Positions 15,630 to 24,199 of a DNA stretch of 28,888 bases are shown one piece after another (position 1 is the stretch's first letter; the number at the start of each line of letters is the position of its first letter). A model generated the notes under the pieces. The model searched no databases, was not told the origin of the DNA, and saw nothing but the letters and a program-made list of their open reading frames with translations. This DNA comes from RGIG5675 sp050943435 (GTDB lineage: Bacteria > Bacillota > Clostridia > Oscillospirales > Ruminococcaceae), in NCBI GenBank assembly GCA_050943435.1, contig JBMNPE010000011.1, positions 1 through 28,888 of the forward strand, written 5' to 3'. A program made the translations under genes and the position numbers.

Positions 15630-18600
15630 TTAGTACAATTTATATCTGCGTATTACAGTAGCGAGCACGGACACGCAGAGCCAGCACAGCTGGAAGAGCA
15701 GTATCCTCATGACTCCGGACCCTATCAGCGTGCCCCAGAGAGTGAGCGCTATGCCAAGTACAGAGCCGAATATCATGCACACCAGCTCGAGAAGAGTGGC
15801 GAACCTTAAACCCTGCTTTACGTTGTAGCATCCTATTATTCCGTTGACGTAGGAGCTCATAGTCCCGATGTGCGTGAGGGCTGACTTTGTGTGGGCTATG
15901 AAGTTGGTCTTTTCCCCGAGCTCTATCATGTCGCTCTCGGATACGACGGTGATCGTGGACCTCGGAATGTTGTACATCTTGGATATGCGGTCGGCAGTGA
16001 CGTTGAAGTCCCTGGACCTGACCACGATGTTGATGCCCTCCTTGGCAAACCCGTTGAGTGCGCGCTGCACCTCGGCGTTCGGCCTGTAGCTCACCACAAA
16101 CATGGCGTAGAGCCTGCCCGAAACTGCAAGGTAGATTGCATCCCTCGTGCTCTTCTTCGTATACCTGTTTTCATAATCCCTCGATGGGATCTCTATGTCG
16201 TGGTTTTCGAGAAGCTGCCTCGACCCGAGCAGCACCCTGTTCTTGTCGACCCAGAAGCTGAATCCGAGTCCGTCCTCGTAGACAACTGAATCGACGTTGT
16301 AGAGCATCTCTGTCTTGCCCTGGATCACGTTCATGAACACGTTTGACAGCGTGTCGCAGGAATTTATAAGGACTGAAGCCGCGTAGAGAATTGCCTTGTC
16401 GATGCGCTCCTTCTCAAATGTCTTGATTCCGTGGAGCATCACGTTGCCCTTGGGGAACAGCTCCCTCGCTTCGAGAAGCACGCAGTTGGAATCGGTGATC
16501 TCGTCGACCGCCTTGTACCCGGGCACTGTGGTCCCCAGCTTTGAGAGCTTCTGCTGCATCCTGTACATGGGATGGGCAGAGGCGAGGGTGGCCGTGAACG
16601 GAGATGACAGGGCCGCAGCTGCTGCCATCGTGGCAAACACGTCGGAGACGCTTTGCTGCCTGATTATCTGAATAACCCCGCACAGCACCGCGATTATGAA
16701 CACGATGCTCGTCGGGAGGGACATCTTGCTGTTCTCGATGTCGGAGGACCTGCTGTACTCGACGAATCCGTCGGTAAATCCGGTCTTTCTCTTGAGGAGA
16801 ACCTTGTTGTCGTGGGTCCTGAATTCCCTTGTTATCCTTCTGGTGAACTGCTCGTCGTCCATAGGGGCCGTGGCGTATTTCTCGAACTGCCCTGAGATGG
16901 CCGTGAAATTGGACCTGTTCCGCTTGGCGGTGAGCTGGTCTCCGAGGGCAGAGAAAGCCAGTGCAAGAGAGGCAACGCAGGCCGTGTAAGGCCTCACTGC
17001 ATCCCTCGTGCCTATTACGTCGACGAGAGCCTCTGCGAACGAGATGATCGCAGCGAATGACGTGACTGAATCGGCGTTGGCCTTGAATGAAACAAGCTTT
17101 GAGAAGCCGCTGAACACGCTCCTGTAGTTGAACGCTATGCAGACAAGCATCAGCACGGCGTTGACCGCCGCGAATATCCTCGGATTGGATGAGAACGATT
17201 CAGCAAGGAACCTCGTGTATTCTGCAGTGAGGTTCAGATATATGAGGACTGCTGAAATTATGAAGGAAATGACCGTCCTGAATGTGCATGTGGACACTTC
17301 CCTGTCGTAGATTTCCGCAAAGTGCTCCGTCTGGCTCGGGGACCTGAACTCGTCAGACGACTGGATCCCTGGCTGCTGGGATTCCTCCTGGGACTCTTCT
17401 TCCTTTTTCTCGGGCTCCTCGCGGCGCTTCCTGTTCTGGGCCTTCCTGAGCCTCTCGCGGATTGGAGCCGTGTCCATTATCACGGTGTTCCCGAAGAATT
17501 TCTTGAAGCTCTGGTCCTCTGCATTTGCTTCCACGTTGAGGACGCCGTCCGCGGCTACCTCTGCGGCCTTGCTGTCAAGCTGCTCCAGAGGGTGCTCCTT
17601 GTCTGCCTCGGGTGCCTGCAGCTCTGATTTCTGCTCCTCCGACTCCTCCGGGACTATCTCCTCGGGCTTGTACTCTGTTTTGAAAATGGGATGGCCGCTG
17701 AGATCCCTTTCTTCCGGGACTTCCTCAGGGATGTTCCCCGCCTCCGTGTCTTCCTCCACCTTGTCAAAGGCCTCAGTAGCCCTCTCCATGCTCGGAGTCA
17801 GCATGGTCTTGTTTATCTCGCCGTAATCCTCCGGCCCCTCGTCCACCGAGAGCGCCTTGAGGATGGATCTGGTCTCATATCTTCCTGCGTCGTCCTCACG
17901 GACATCCGGCCTGGAGTCCTCGAAGGAAAACCTGTCAGACTGGAAAGGATCCGCAGTTGAGCCTGCTGCCTTGGGCACTGCTGCCGCAGCCTCCCTGGGA
18001 GCTTCTGCAGGCGTTTCATCCCTTTCGAAAGAAGCATCTATCTCAGCGAGGCTCTTCATGAAGCGCTCTTTCCTGAGCTTCACAGTGTCTTCCTGGGCAG
18101 GCTTTTTGGCCTCCGGGACCTTCTCCTCAGCCTCTGCTGCGGGTTCTTCAGCAGCTTCTTCCGTGGCGGCGGATTCTGCCGGGGCCTCCTCGGGATTTTC
18201 CTTGGGCTCCCCAGCCTTCTCCCCGGCCTGCTGCTCAGCCTTTTCCTCAGCCTTCTGCTCGGCCTTTTTTTCTTCCTCAGCCCTGCTCACTGCAGAGGCG
18301 TCGATGTCGTTGAGCCATGAATCCGCATCATCGGAAGCCTCTATGGGTCTGTTCGCAGCTGCCCTTCCGGCGGCCCTGAGCTTCTCCTCCTTGAGGGCTT
18401 CCTCCTTTTCGGCCTTTCTCTTCTCTGCTGCCCTCTTCTCAGCCTCCCTGGCCGCCTTGAGGGCTCTCTCTATCCTGTCGTCCGGGGATTTCTTTCCCTC
18501 GGACTTTCCGAACACCGTCTTCGGCTTCTGTGCCTTCTCGGATTCCGCCTTCTCAGCCGGCTCCTCATGCACGGGCCTGGACGATCCTGCCTTGAATATC

Positions 18601-18731
18601 CTCGGGGCCCCTGTTCCGGCAGGGCTTTCTGCAGCGGAAGAAGCCTGTTCCTCCGCCCTCTTTTCCCTGCTTTCGTACAGTTTTCTTATTATTTCGTCGA
18701 CTCTCTCATCGCTGTTGTCAATCGAACTCAT
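15630..18731 (-). CDS. P-type-ATPase-like membrane pseudoenzyme with a ~480-residue low-complexity acidic N-terminus
   Basis: A 1033-residue protein. Residues 1-480 are low-complexity Ala/Glu/Lys/Pro (KAEQKAEEKAEQ, PEEVPEERD), predicted disordered or coiled. From about 484 it is membrane-bound: two helix pairs, a small soluble A-domain-like part, another pair with AALSSPFTATLAS (resembling the CPC helix of P-type ATPases), then a soluble region and two or three C-terminal helices. At the phosphorylation site the DKTGT motif is replaced by LLEAREL (Glu about 754); the TGD motif reads VRSRDF (about 904-909) and GDGxND is missing. GSRQLL and a SYRPNAEVQRALNGFAKEGI stretch still resemble N/P-domain landmarks. 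Hence probably no ATP-driven transport. ATG overlaps the rlmB stop by 4 nt. Confidence 0.7.
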   Translation of the reverse strand: MSSIDNSDERVDEIIRKLYESREKRAEEQASSAAESPAGTGAPRIFKAGSSRPVHEEPAEKAESEKAQKPKTVFGKSEGKKSPDDRIERALKAAREAEKRAAEKRKAEKEEALKEEKLRAAGRAAANRPIEASDDADSWLNDIDASAVSRAEEEKKAEQKAEEKAEQQAGEKAGEPKENPEEAPAESAATEEAAEEPAAEAEEKVPEAKKPAQEDTVKLRKERFMKSLAEIDASFERDETPAEAPREAAAAVPKAAGSTADPFQSDRFSFEDSRPDVREDDAGRYETRSILKALSVDEGPEDYGEINKTMLTPSMERATEAFDKVEEDTEAGNIPEEVPEERDLSGHPIFKTEYKPEEIVPEESEEQKSELQAPEADKEHPLEQLDSKAAEVAADGVLNVEANAEDQSFKKFFGNTVIMDTAPIRERLRKAQNRKRREEPEKKEEESQEESQQPGIQSSDEFRSPSQTEHFAEIYDREVSTCTFRTVISFIISAVLIYLNLTAEYTRFLAESFSSNPRIFAAVNAVLMLVCIAFNYRSVFSGFSKLVSFKANADSVTSFAAIISFAEALVDVIGTRDAVRPYTACVASLALAFSALGDQLTAKRNRSNFTAISGQFEKYATAPMDDEQFTRRITREFRTHDNKVLLKRKTGFTDGFVEYSRSSDIENSKMSLPTSIVFIIAVLCGVIQIIRQQSVSDVFATMAAAAALSSPFTATLASAHPMYRMQQKLSKLGTTVPGYKAVDEITDSNCVLLEARELFPKGNVMLHGIKTFEKERIDKAILYAASVLINSCDTLSNVFMNVIQGKTEMLYNVDSVVYEDGLGFSFWVDKNRVLLGSRQLLENHDIEIPSRDYENRYTKKSTRDAIYLAVSGRLYAMFVVSYRPNAEVQRALNGFAKEGINIVVRSRDFNVTADRISKMYNIPRSTITVVSESDMIELGEKTNFIAHTKSALTHIGTMSSYVNGIIGCYNVKQGLRFATLLELVCMIFGSVLGIALTLWGTLIGSGVMRILLFQLCWLCVSVLATVIRRYKLY

Positions 18732-19480
18732 TGCTGCTTACCTCTGAATTTGTTGATTCTCTGTCTCACGATTTCGTAGATCACGGCGCCGGCAGCGACC
18801 GACGCGTTCAGGGAATTAACGCTGCCTTTGATCGGAAGGGAGACCGTCTCGTCCGAAACTTCCTTTGCGAGCCTGGAGACTCCCCTGCCCTCGGATCCCA
18901 CCACGACTGCACACGGACCGGTCATGTCGACATCTGCGCAGTACGTCCCGTCCATGTCTGCGCAGTACACGAAAAGGCCTTCCTCCTTGAGCCGTCTGAT
19001 CGTCTCCGGGATGTTGGCCACCCTCGCGAGCATGATGGTGCTGGCTGCTCCGGCAGAAGCCTTCTGGACAGCCTCTGTAATCGTCGTGCCTCCGCGCTTC
19101 GGGAAGACCACTCCGTGCGCTCCTGCGCATTCCGCGGTCCTGATTATTGCACCGAGGTTGTGGGGATCCTCAATTCCGTCAGTTATCACTATGAAAGGGT
19201 CTTCACCCCTCGACCTTGCGAGTTCCAGCATGTCGCTGACGTCGCGGTATTCGGTCTCGGAGGCATATGCAGCCACGCCCTGGTGCTTCTCTCCCCTGCA
19301 CATCTTGTCGAGCTTGTATCTCGGGACATTCTTGACCACAGCCCCTCTGCTCTTTGCGAGAGAAGCTATGTAGGAGAGTCTTTTCCCGTCCTCCGAAGAT
19401 ATATATACCGTGTCTACCGTTCTGCCGCTTTTCAGCAGTTCCGCAACAGCGTTCCTGCCGCATATCAGCTCGTTTGCCAA
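18728..19480 (-). CDS. rlmB: 23S rRNA (guanosine(2251)-2'-O)-methyltransferase (TrmH/SpoU family)
   Basis: A SPOUT methyltransferase that 2'-O-methylates a guanosine in the 23S rRNA P-loop. The N-terminal substrate-binding domain (LICGRNAVAELLKSG) is followed by SPOUT motif 1 DPHNLGAIIRTAE, motif 2 VVVGSEGRGVSR and motif 3 LPIKGSVNSLNASVA. Length about 250 residues is normal. The TTG at 19480 is preferred: GGGGGG lies 10 nt upstream and the product would begin just before LICGRNAV, as in relatives. The longer frame to ATG 19516 has no SD and its ATG lies 2 nt after a TATAAT. Translationally coupled (ATGA) to the pseudo-ATPase gene. A close TrmH-family homologue with another target cannot be excluded. 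Confidence 0.9.
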   Translation of the reverse strand: MANELICGRNAVAELLKSGRTVDTVYISSEDGKRLSYIASLAKSRGAVVKNVPRYKLDKMCRGEKHQGVAAYASETEYRDVSDMLELARSRGEDPFIVITDGIEDPHNLGAIIRTAECAGAHGVVFPKRGGTTITEAVQKASAGAASTIMLARVANIPETIRRLKEEGLFVYCADMDGTYCADVDMTGPCAVVVGSEGRGVSRLAKEVSDETVSLPIKGSVNSLNASVAAGAVIYEIVRQRINKFRGKQQ

Positions 19481-19526
19481 ATTGTCGTATCCCCCCGGGA
19501 TGCTTCCTTCTTTCATTAATTATAAA

Positions 19527-19555
19527 AGTATATCATAGAGATCGTTAAATGGAAA
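19527..19555 (-). promoter_or_regulatory. Candidate promoter of rlmB
   Basis: On the minus strand TTTCCA (19550-19555) and TATACT (19527-19532) are 17 nt apart. A perfect TATAAT (19519-19524) lies just downstream. Either would start transcription at or inside the ATG at 19516, supporting the downstream TTG start. Confidence 0.5.
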
Positions 19556-19595
19556 CAAACGGAAGAGCCTCCGGGCAGGCACCGCGGGAAGGAAA

Positions 19596-19755
19596 AATGA
19601 ATATTTTCTGTATATTCATTCCATGGAAAGGTGTTATTACTTTCGGTATTAATTCTGTGCACAGAGGATGTTGAAATCTCTGTTGAAAATGTTGAAGAAC
19701 TCCCGTCAAGAGGCCATTGACGGAGTTTTCAACAGATGTTGTTAACTTTTCAACA
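19596..19755. repeat. Palindrome-rich non-coding region with five TGTTGAA-type repeats
   Basis: The gene-free gap 19481-19928 contains no supportable gene. It holds a perfect 9-bp inverted repeat AATGAATAT/ATATTCATT (19596-19620), a 12-bp palindrome TCTGTGCACAGA (19654-19665), and five copies of TGTTGAA or its complement: forward at about 19669, 19681 and 19690, reverse (TTTTCAACA) at 19726-19734 and 19747-19755. The third and fourth copies are the outer arms of a long hairpin (19690-19709 with 19717-19734, 18 pairs, two single-base bulges, 7-nt loop). It lies between the divergent rlmB and 8-oxoguanine glycosylase genes. It could be an operator region, a structured RNA or a protein-binding array; I cannot decide. 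Confidence 0.6.
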
Positions 19756-19886
19756 AAAAACTTACAGTTTATTCGCCATTTATCAATTGTGATTAATTCC
19801 AAAAAAGCCGCTTTTATATCTCCGAATTTTTGAATTTATGCAGAATTTTTCATCACGGATCCGAGGGGCTCCCGGATGGAGTGTTC

Positions 19887-19895
19887 TGCTATAAT
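19887..19895 (+). promoter_or_regulatory. Extended -10 promoter of the glycosylase gene
   Basis: TGCTATAAT (19887-19895) is a perfect extended -10 element. There is no recognisable -35, which extended -10 promoters can lack. Transcription would begin near 19902, about 27 nt before the start codon, and the leader holds the SD CGGAGG. Confidence 0.6.
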
Positions 19896-19928
19896 TGGTT
19901 CCTGATTATACATGCTGCGGAGGCGGCC

Positions 19929-20735
19929 ATGGGAACATACACTCTGAGATACACGGACTACAGTCTCGACGCGACCCTCGACTGCGGGCAGTGCTTCAAT
20001 TTTTCAAGGAACCCGGACGGGTCCTGGACGGGAGTCGCCCTCGAGAGGCAGCTGACTCTTGCCCAGAAGGACGGGGAAATAGTATATGAAGGGGTTTCCG
20101 AAGGCGTTTTTCTCGCTGAATACGTGCGCTACCTGGCGCTTGACGACGACTACTCAGGGATAAAATCGATTCTAGCAAAAGACGAGGTCCTCAGGGAGGC
20201 AATCGGATACGCCCCCGGCATAAGGATCATGCACCAGCCCTTCTGGAACACCCTCCTGAGCTTCATTGTGTCCCAGAACAACAACATTCCAAGGATAAAG
20301 GGAATCCTCTCGAGGCTGTGCAGCGGATGGGGAAGGGACTACGGCTCATACCGCGGGTTCCCGGAGGCCTCCGCGCTCGCAGGACTCTCAGAAGAAGATC
20401 TCGCTCCGCTCAGGTGCGGGTACAGGGCACCCTACATCATCGACTGCTCAAAGAGGTATTCCCAGGGGCTCGTTGACGAGGATGTCATCCGAAGCGGACC
20501 GCTTCCTGACGCCAGGAAGGAACTCGAGAAGATTAAGGGCGTCGGGCCAAAGGTCGCCGACTGCGTGCTGCTCTTCGGGGCAGGCAGGCTCGACGCATTC
20601 CCCGTGGACACCTGGATGAGGAAGTGCATGAAGGCCCTCTATCCGAAAGGACTTCCGGAATTTGCCCTTCCCTATGCGGGGATTGCCCAGCAGTACCTGT
20701 TCCACTACTGCAGGACTTCCGGGATATTTTCGTGA
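19929..20735 (+). CDS. 8-oxoguanine DNA glycosylase/AP lyase (OGG1 type, HhH-GPD)
   Basis: A 268-residue base-excision repair enzyme that removes 8-oxoguanine. The N-terminal beta domain carries LDCGQCFNF, typical of OGG1. The helix-hairpin-helix GVGPKVADC contains catalytic Lys208 and PVDTWM contains Asp227; their 19-residue spacing equals that of K249 and D268 in human OGG1. FIVSQNNNIPRI is the conserved helix preceding it. The start at 19929 is chosen because CGGAGG lies about 6 nt upstream and the product then begins where the family does; a frame back to 19830 crosses the promoter. It is monocistronic and convergent with ileS. Confidence 0.93.
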   Translation: MGTYTLRYTDYSLDATLDCGQCFNFSRNPDGSWTGVALERQLTLAQKDGEIVYEGVSEGVFLAEYVRYLALDDDYSGIKSILAKDEVLREAIGYAPGIRIMHQPFWNTLLSFIVSQNNNIPRIKGILSRLCSGWGRDYGSYRGFPEASALAGLSEEDLAPLRCGYRAPYIIDCSKRYSQGLVDEDVIRSGPLPDARKELEKIKGVGPKVADCVLLFGAGRLDAFPVDTWMRKCMKALYPKGLPEFALPYAGIAQQYLFHYCRTSGIFS

Positions 20736-20755
20736 AAACTTTCCTGGCATGATAA

Positions 20756-20785
20756 AAGGCGCAGGGCCGTGCGGTCCCGCGCCTT
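20756..20785. terminator. Bidirectional terminator between the glycosylase gene and ileS
   Basis: A hairpin with arms 20756-20768 and 20773-20785 forms 12 pairs (one G-U) and one A-C mismatch around a 4-nt loop. On the minus strand it is followed by TTTTATC, good for ileS; on the plus strand the U run is poor. Confidence 0.7.
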
Positions 20786-20800
20786 GCCTGTTTCAGGCCG

Positions 20801-23800
20801 TCAGTCTACGACTTCAAGCCCGAACGTTGCCTTTTCCCCGTTTATGCTCCATTCCTTCACGTAGCCCTTCGGCTCCTCAAAGGAGATCTCCCTGCCGAGG
20901 ACGTCGTGCATTATGGCGTCTTTGTTCCTGTCCATGACTCCGAGAACCTTGCTGCTCCCGGAAGCCGTGATGCGGATGTGGTCCATCACGTTGAAGTCCG
21001 CATCCTTCCTCATGGTCTGGATCTTGCTTATTATCTCCCTCACGTTGCCCTCTTCCAGGAGCTCTGGGGTGAGCCTAATGTCTAGTGCAACGGCAAACGG
21101 CCCGTCCACTGTGCTAACGAACCCTTCCACCTTCTTTGGCTCTACCAGCAGGTCGTCCTTGGAGAGCTCCTCGGTTCCCCAGCTGGTCTCGAGAGTCAGG
21201 GTTCCCTTGGATTCGAGCTCGTCGTGGGCTCTGTTTCCGTCGAGGCCCGCAAGGAGCTGCCTTATCTCCCCAAGGCGCTTGCCGAACCTCGGTCCCAGGA
21301 CCTTGAGCTGCGGCTTGAAAGTCCATGAGCCGTACTCGGACATGTCCTCCTTGTACTCTGCCTTCTTGACGTTGAGCTCGTCGCGGATAACGTCTATGTA
21401 GTACTGCGTGAGCTCAGGCGCTCCTGAGAAGTACAGGGCTGCAAGTGGCTGCCTGTTCTTTATGTTTGCCTCGTTCCTGCAGGACCTTGCAAGTGTCACT
21501 ATCTCGAGGGAATCCCCCATCTTGCGCTCGAGGTCCTCGTCTATGAGCGACTCGTCACAGACCGGATAGTCGCAGAGATGCACGCTTTCGGGGGCGTTCT
21601 TGTCGACTCTCCTCACTATGTTCTGGTAGATCTCCTCGGTCATGAACGGGATCATCGGGGCCGCAAGCTTTGCTACAGTCGTGAGTGCCGTATACAGCAC
21701 CAGATACGCGTTGATCTTGTCCTGCTCCATCCCGTGGGCCCAGAACCTGGCCCTGTTCCTGCGGACGTACCAGTTGGACATCTCATCGACGAGATCCTGC
21801 AGGGCATGGGCTGCCTCCGGGACATGGTAGCTGCCGAGCTCCGTGTCGCACTTCTTTATGGTGTTGTTGAGCCTGGAGAGAAGCCACCTGTCCATGACGG
21901 TCAGTGTATTCATGTCCATGCTGTATTTGGTCGGGTCGAAGCTGTCTATATCCGCATACAGGGTCCAGAAGGCGTAGGTGTTCCACAGGGTTCCCATGAA
22001 CTTCCTCGCGTATTCGTTGACAGCGTCGTCGTGGAACCTTGATGGCAGCCACGGTGCTGAATTCACGTAGAAATACCACCTTATTGCGTCTGCGCCGTGC
22101 TTTGAGAGGGCATCCATCGGGTCGACGGCATTGCCCTTGCTCTTGGACATCTTCTGCCCGTCCTTGTCCAGCACCAGCCCCAGGACGATTACGTTCTTGT
22201 ACGGGGACTTGTTGAATATGAGGGTTGAAACTGCCATAAGGGAATAGAACCATCCCCTCGTCTGGTCGACAGCCTCGGTTATGTAGTCAGCCGGGAACGC
22301 CCTCTTGAACATTTCCTGGTTTTCAAACGGATAGTGCCACTGCGCAAACGGCATCGAGCCTGAATCGTACCAGCAGTCTATGACCTCGGGAACCCTGTGC
22401 ATCTTCTTTCCGCACTTCGGGCACCTGATGGTCACGTTGTCTATATACGGCTTGTGCAGCTCTATGTCGTCGGGGCAGTCGTCCGACATGGACTTGAGCT
22501 CCTCTATGGAGCCCACGCAGTATCTCTCGCCGCATTCGCACTCCCAGATCGGGAGAGGAGTGCCCCAGTACCTGTCCCTTGAGAGGGCCCAGTCCTGCAC
22601 GTTTTCGAGCCATGAGCCGAACCTCGCCTGTCCTATGCTCTCAGGGACCCAGTTGACCGTCTTGTTGTTGGCAACAAGGTTGTCCCTGACTGCAGACATC
22701 CTGATGAACCAGCTCTCGCGGGCGTAGTAAAGGAGCGGGGTCCCGCACCTCCAGCAGAAAGGATAGTCGTGGGTGAACTCAGGGGCGGAGAACAGCAGGC
22801 CCTTGTCGTCGAGCCACTTTATCACGAGCTTGTCCGCGTCCTTCACGAAGACGCCCGGGAATTCGGTGTCCTCGGTGAGGTTGCCCTTCTTGTCTACGAG
22901 CTGGACAACCGGGAGGTCGTACCTCTTTCCTATCTGGGAGTCCTGTTCGCCGAAAGCAGGAGCTATGTGCACGATTCCTGTGCCTTCGTCTATGGTGACA
23001 TATGAGTCGCACGTCACGTAATGGCACTTCTTCTTTGGAGTCTTCTTGAGCGGGAACAGGGGCTCGTATTCCCTCATTTCGAGGTCAGTGCCCTTGTACC
23101 TCCCGAGAACCTCGCACTCTCCCAGCACCTGGCTGCAGAGCGCCTCGGCTATCATGTATTTTTCGTCCCCGCATTTCACGAGAACATAGTCGAAATCCGG
23201 GTTTACGCAGAGCGCTACATTGGAGGGCAGCGTCCATGGGGTCGTGGTCCATGCGAGATAGTAGAAATCATCGTCCTTGGCCTTGAATTTGGCTATTACG
23301 GACCTCTCCTTGACCTGCTTGTAGCCCTGTGCTACCTCGTGGGACGAGAGCGGGGTTCCGCAGCGCGGGCAGTACGGGACCACCTTGTAGTCCTTGTAGA
23401 GAAGCCCGGCGTCCCATATCTTCCTGAGGGACCACCACTCGGACTCAATGTAGTCGTTGTAATAGGTGACATAGGGATGCTCCATGTCGGCCCAGAAGCC
23501 GACCTTTGAGGAGAAGTCCTCCCACATCCCCTTGTACTTCCAGACGCTCTCCTTGCACTTCTGTACGAACGGGGCTACGCCATACTTCTCTATCTGGTCC
23601 TTGCCGTTTATCCCGATGCTCTTCTCGACCTCGATCTCGACCGGCAGTCCGTGGGTGTCCCAGCCGGCCTTCCTGATGTCGTACTGGCCCTTCATCGAGT
23701 GGTACCTTAAGATGACGTCCTTGTACACCCTCGTCTCGACGTGGCCTATATGGGGCTTGCCGTTTGCTGTCGGCGGCCCGTCGTAGAAGACAAAATCGGG

Positions 23801-23914
23801 ATTGCCTTCTCTCTGTTCAGTACTCTTTTCAAAAGTGTGCTCTCTGTTCCACAGGTCCTCTATTTCGCCTTCCCTCTCGACGAAATTCAGATCGGTAGGC
23901 ACTTTGTCGTACAT
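20801..23914 (-). CDS. ileS: Isoleucyl-tRNA synthetase (type 2)
   Basis: A 1037-residue class I aminoacyl-tRNA synthetase charging tRNA-Ile. The HIGH motif is at residues 55-58 (GKPHIGH) and KMSKSKGN at about 587. Several Cys pairs, CPRCGTP, CWRCGTP, CECGERYC and CPKCGKK, are in the insertion/editing regions and may bind zinc. The N-terminus FVEREGEIEDLWN, the length and the C-terminal extension fit the type 2 (eukaryote-like) IleRS, a class often associated with low mupirocin sensitivity; that property is inferred from class. SD CAGGAGGGA precedes ATG 23914. It is monocistronic, controlled by an upstream T-box, and ends at a bidirectional terminator. Confidence 0.97.
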   Translation of the reverse strand: MYDKVPTDLNFVEREGEIEDLWNREHTFEKSTEQREGNPDFVFYDGPPTANGKPHIGHVETRVYKDVILRYHSMKGQYDIRKAGWDTHGLPVEIEVEKSIGINGKDQIEKYGVAPFVQKCKESVWKYKGMWEDFSSKVGFWADMEHPYVTYYNDYIESEWWSLRKIWDAGLLYKDYKVVPYCPRCGTPLSSHEVAQGYKQVKERSVIAKFKAKDDDFYYLAWTTTPWTLPSNVALCVNPDFDYVLVKCGDEKYMIAEALCSQVLGECEVLGRYKGTDLEMREYEPLFPLKKTPKKKCHYVTCDSYVTIDEGTGIVHIAPAFGEQDSQIGKRYDLPVVQLVDKKGNLTEDTEFPGVFVKDADKLVIKWLDDKGLLFSAPEFTHDYPFCWRCGTPLLYYARESWFIRMSAVRDNLVANNKTVNWVPESIGQARFGSWLENVQDWALSRDRYWGTPLPIWECECGERYCVGSIEELKSMSDDCPDDIELHKPYIDNVTIRCPKCGKKMHRVPEVIDCWYDSGSMPFAQWHYPFENQEMFKRAFPADYITEAVDQTRGWFYSLMAVSTLIFNKSPYKNVIVLGLVLDKDGQKMSKSKGNAVDPMDALSKHGADAIRWYFYVNSAPWLPSRFHDDAVNEYARKFMGTLWNTYAFWTLYADIDSFDPTKYSMDMNTLTVMDRWLLSRLNNTIKKCDTELGSYHVPEAAHALQDLVDEMSNWYVRRNRARFWAHGMEQDKINAYLVLYTALTTVAKLAAPMIPFMTEEIYQNIVRRVDKNAPESVHLCDYPVCDESLIDEDLERKMGDSLEIVTLARSCRNEANIKNRQPLAALYFSGAPELTQYYIDVIRDELNVKKAEYKEDMSEYGSWTFKPQLKVLGPRFGKRLGEIRQLLAGLDGNRAHDELESKGTLTLETSWGTEELSKDDLLVEPKKVEGFVSTVDGPFAVALDIRLTPELLEEGNVREIISKIQTMRKDADFNVMDHIRITASGSSKVLGVMDRNKDAIMHDVLGREISFEEPKGYVKEWSINGEKATFGLEVVD

Positions 23915-23932
23915 CTCTGTCCCTCCTGATAG

Positions 23933-24163
23933 AAAAAGCCCCGTCCGATAAGGACGGGGTTGAATTCCGCTACCACCTTGATCATACAGTCATATGACCC
24001 CCGTTAACGCCGGGGATGCGTTCCGGCTTACTGCTGGTTCAGCCGGACGGCTCAAAAAGTGATTTTCGACAGGTCCTTGTCGTTCCGGCTCTCACCGCTT
24101 CCGGATCGCTTGTCCGCAGGTTTCCCGCCTACTCTTCTTTGTCTCTGCCTTTTTCTGTTTACG
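23933..24163 (-). promoter_or_regulatory. T-box leader (Ile) controlling ileS
   Basis: The minus-strand leader has a Stem I with AGTAGGCGGG and GGTGAGAGCC elements and a specifier loop GAAAATCAC whose ATC (24061-24063) is an Ile codon. The T-box stretch AAGGTGGTAGCGGAATTC (from 23979 downward) presents TGGT (23972-23975) to pair with the uncharged ACCA end. Its AAGG can pair with CCTT of the downstream arm to form the antiterminator. The competing terminator is CCCCGTCC/GGACGGGG (23939-23959) followed by CTTTTTC. Uncharged tRNA-Ile should allow read-through into ileS. Between this unit and 24354 I see no further gene. Confidence 0.93.
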
Positions 24164-24169
24164 CCAGAT

Positions 24170-24199
24170 AATCTAACACCCTTTTATATAAATTGTCAA
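24170..24199 (-). promoter_or_regulatory. Promoter of the T-box/ileS transcript
   Basis: On the minus strand a perfect TTGACA (24194-24199) and TAGATT (24170-24175) are 18 nt apart, placing the start near 24163, directly ahead of Stem I. Confidence 0.65.

Noticed and set aside
17857..18747. Ser/Ala-rich 296-codon plus-strand frame
   Set aside because: It is the antisense shadow of the Ala/Glu/Lys-rich N-terminus of the pseudo-ATPase; the biased codons remove stops.
18731..19519. 262-codon plus-strand frame antisense to rlmB
   Set aside because: It mirrors rlmB almost end to end; rlmB has all SPOUT motifs, while this product has no recognisable domain.
19596..19755. Chromosomal replication origin
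   Set aside because: TTTTCAACA-like repeats are suggestive, but there are no TTATCCACA DnaA boxes, and dnaA, dnaN, rpmH and gyrB are absent.
19596..19755. CRISPR array
   Set aside because: The repeats are only 7-9 nt, irregularly spaced and in both orientations, and no cas gene is nearby.
19545..19802. 85-codon minus-strand open frame in the non-coding gap
   Set aside because: It crosses both hairpins and the TGTTGAA repeats, has no SD upstream of 19802, and its product looks random in composition.
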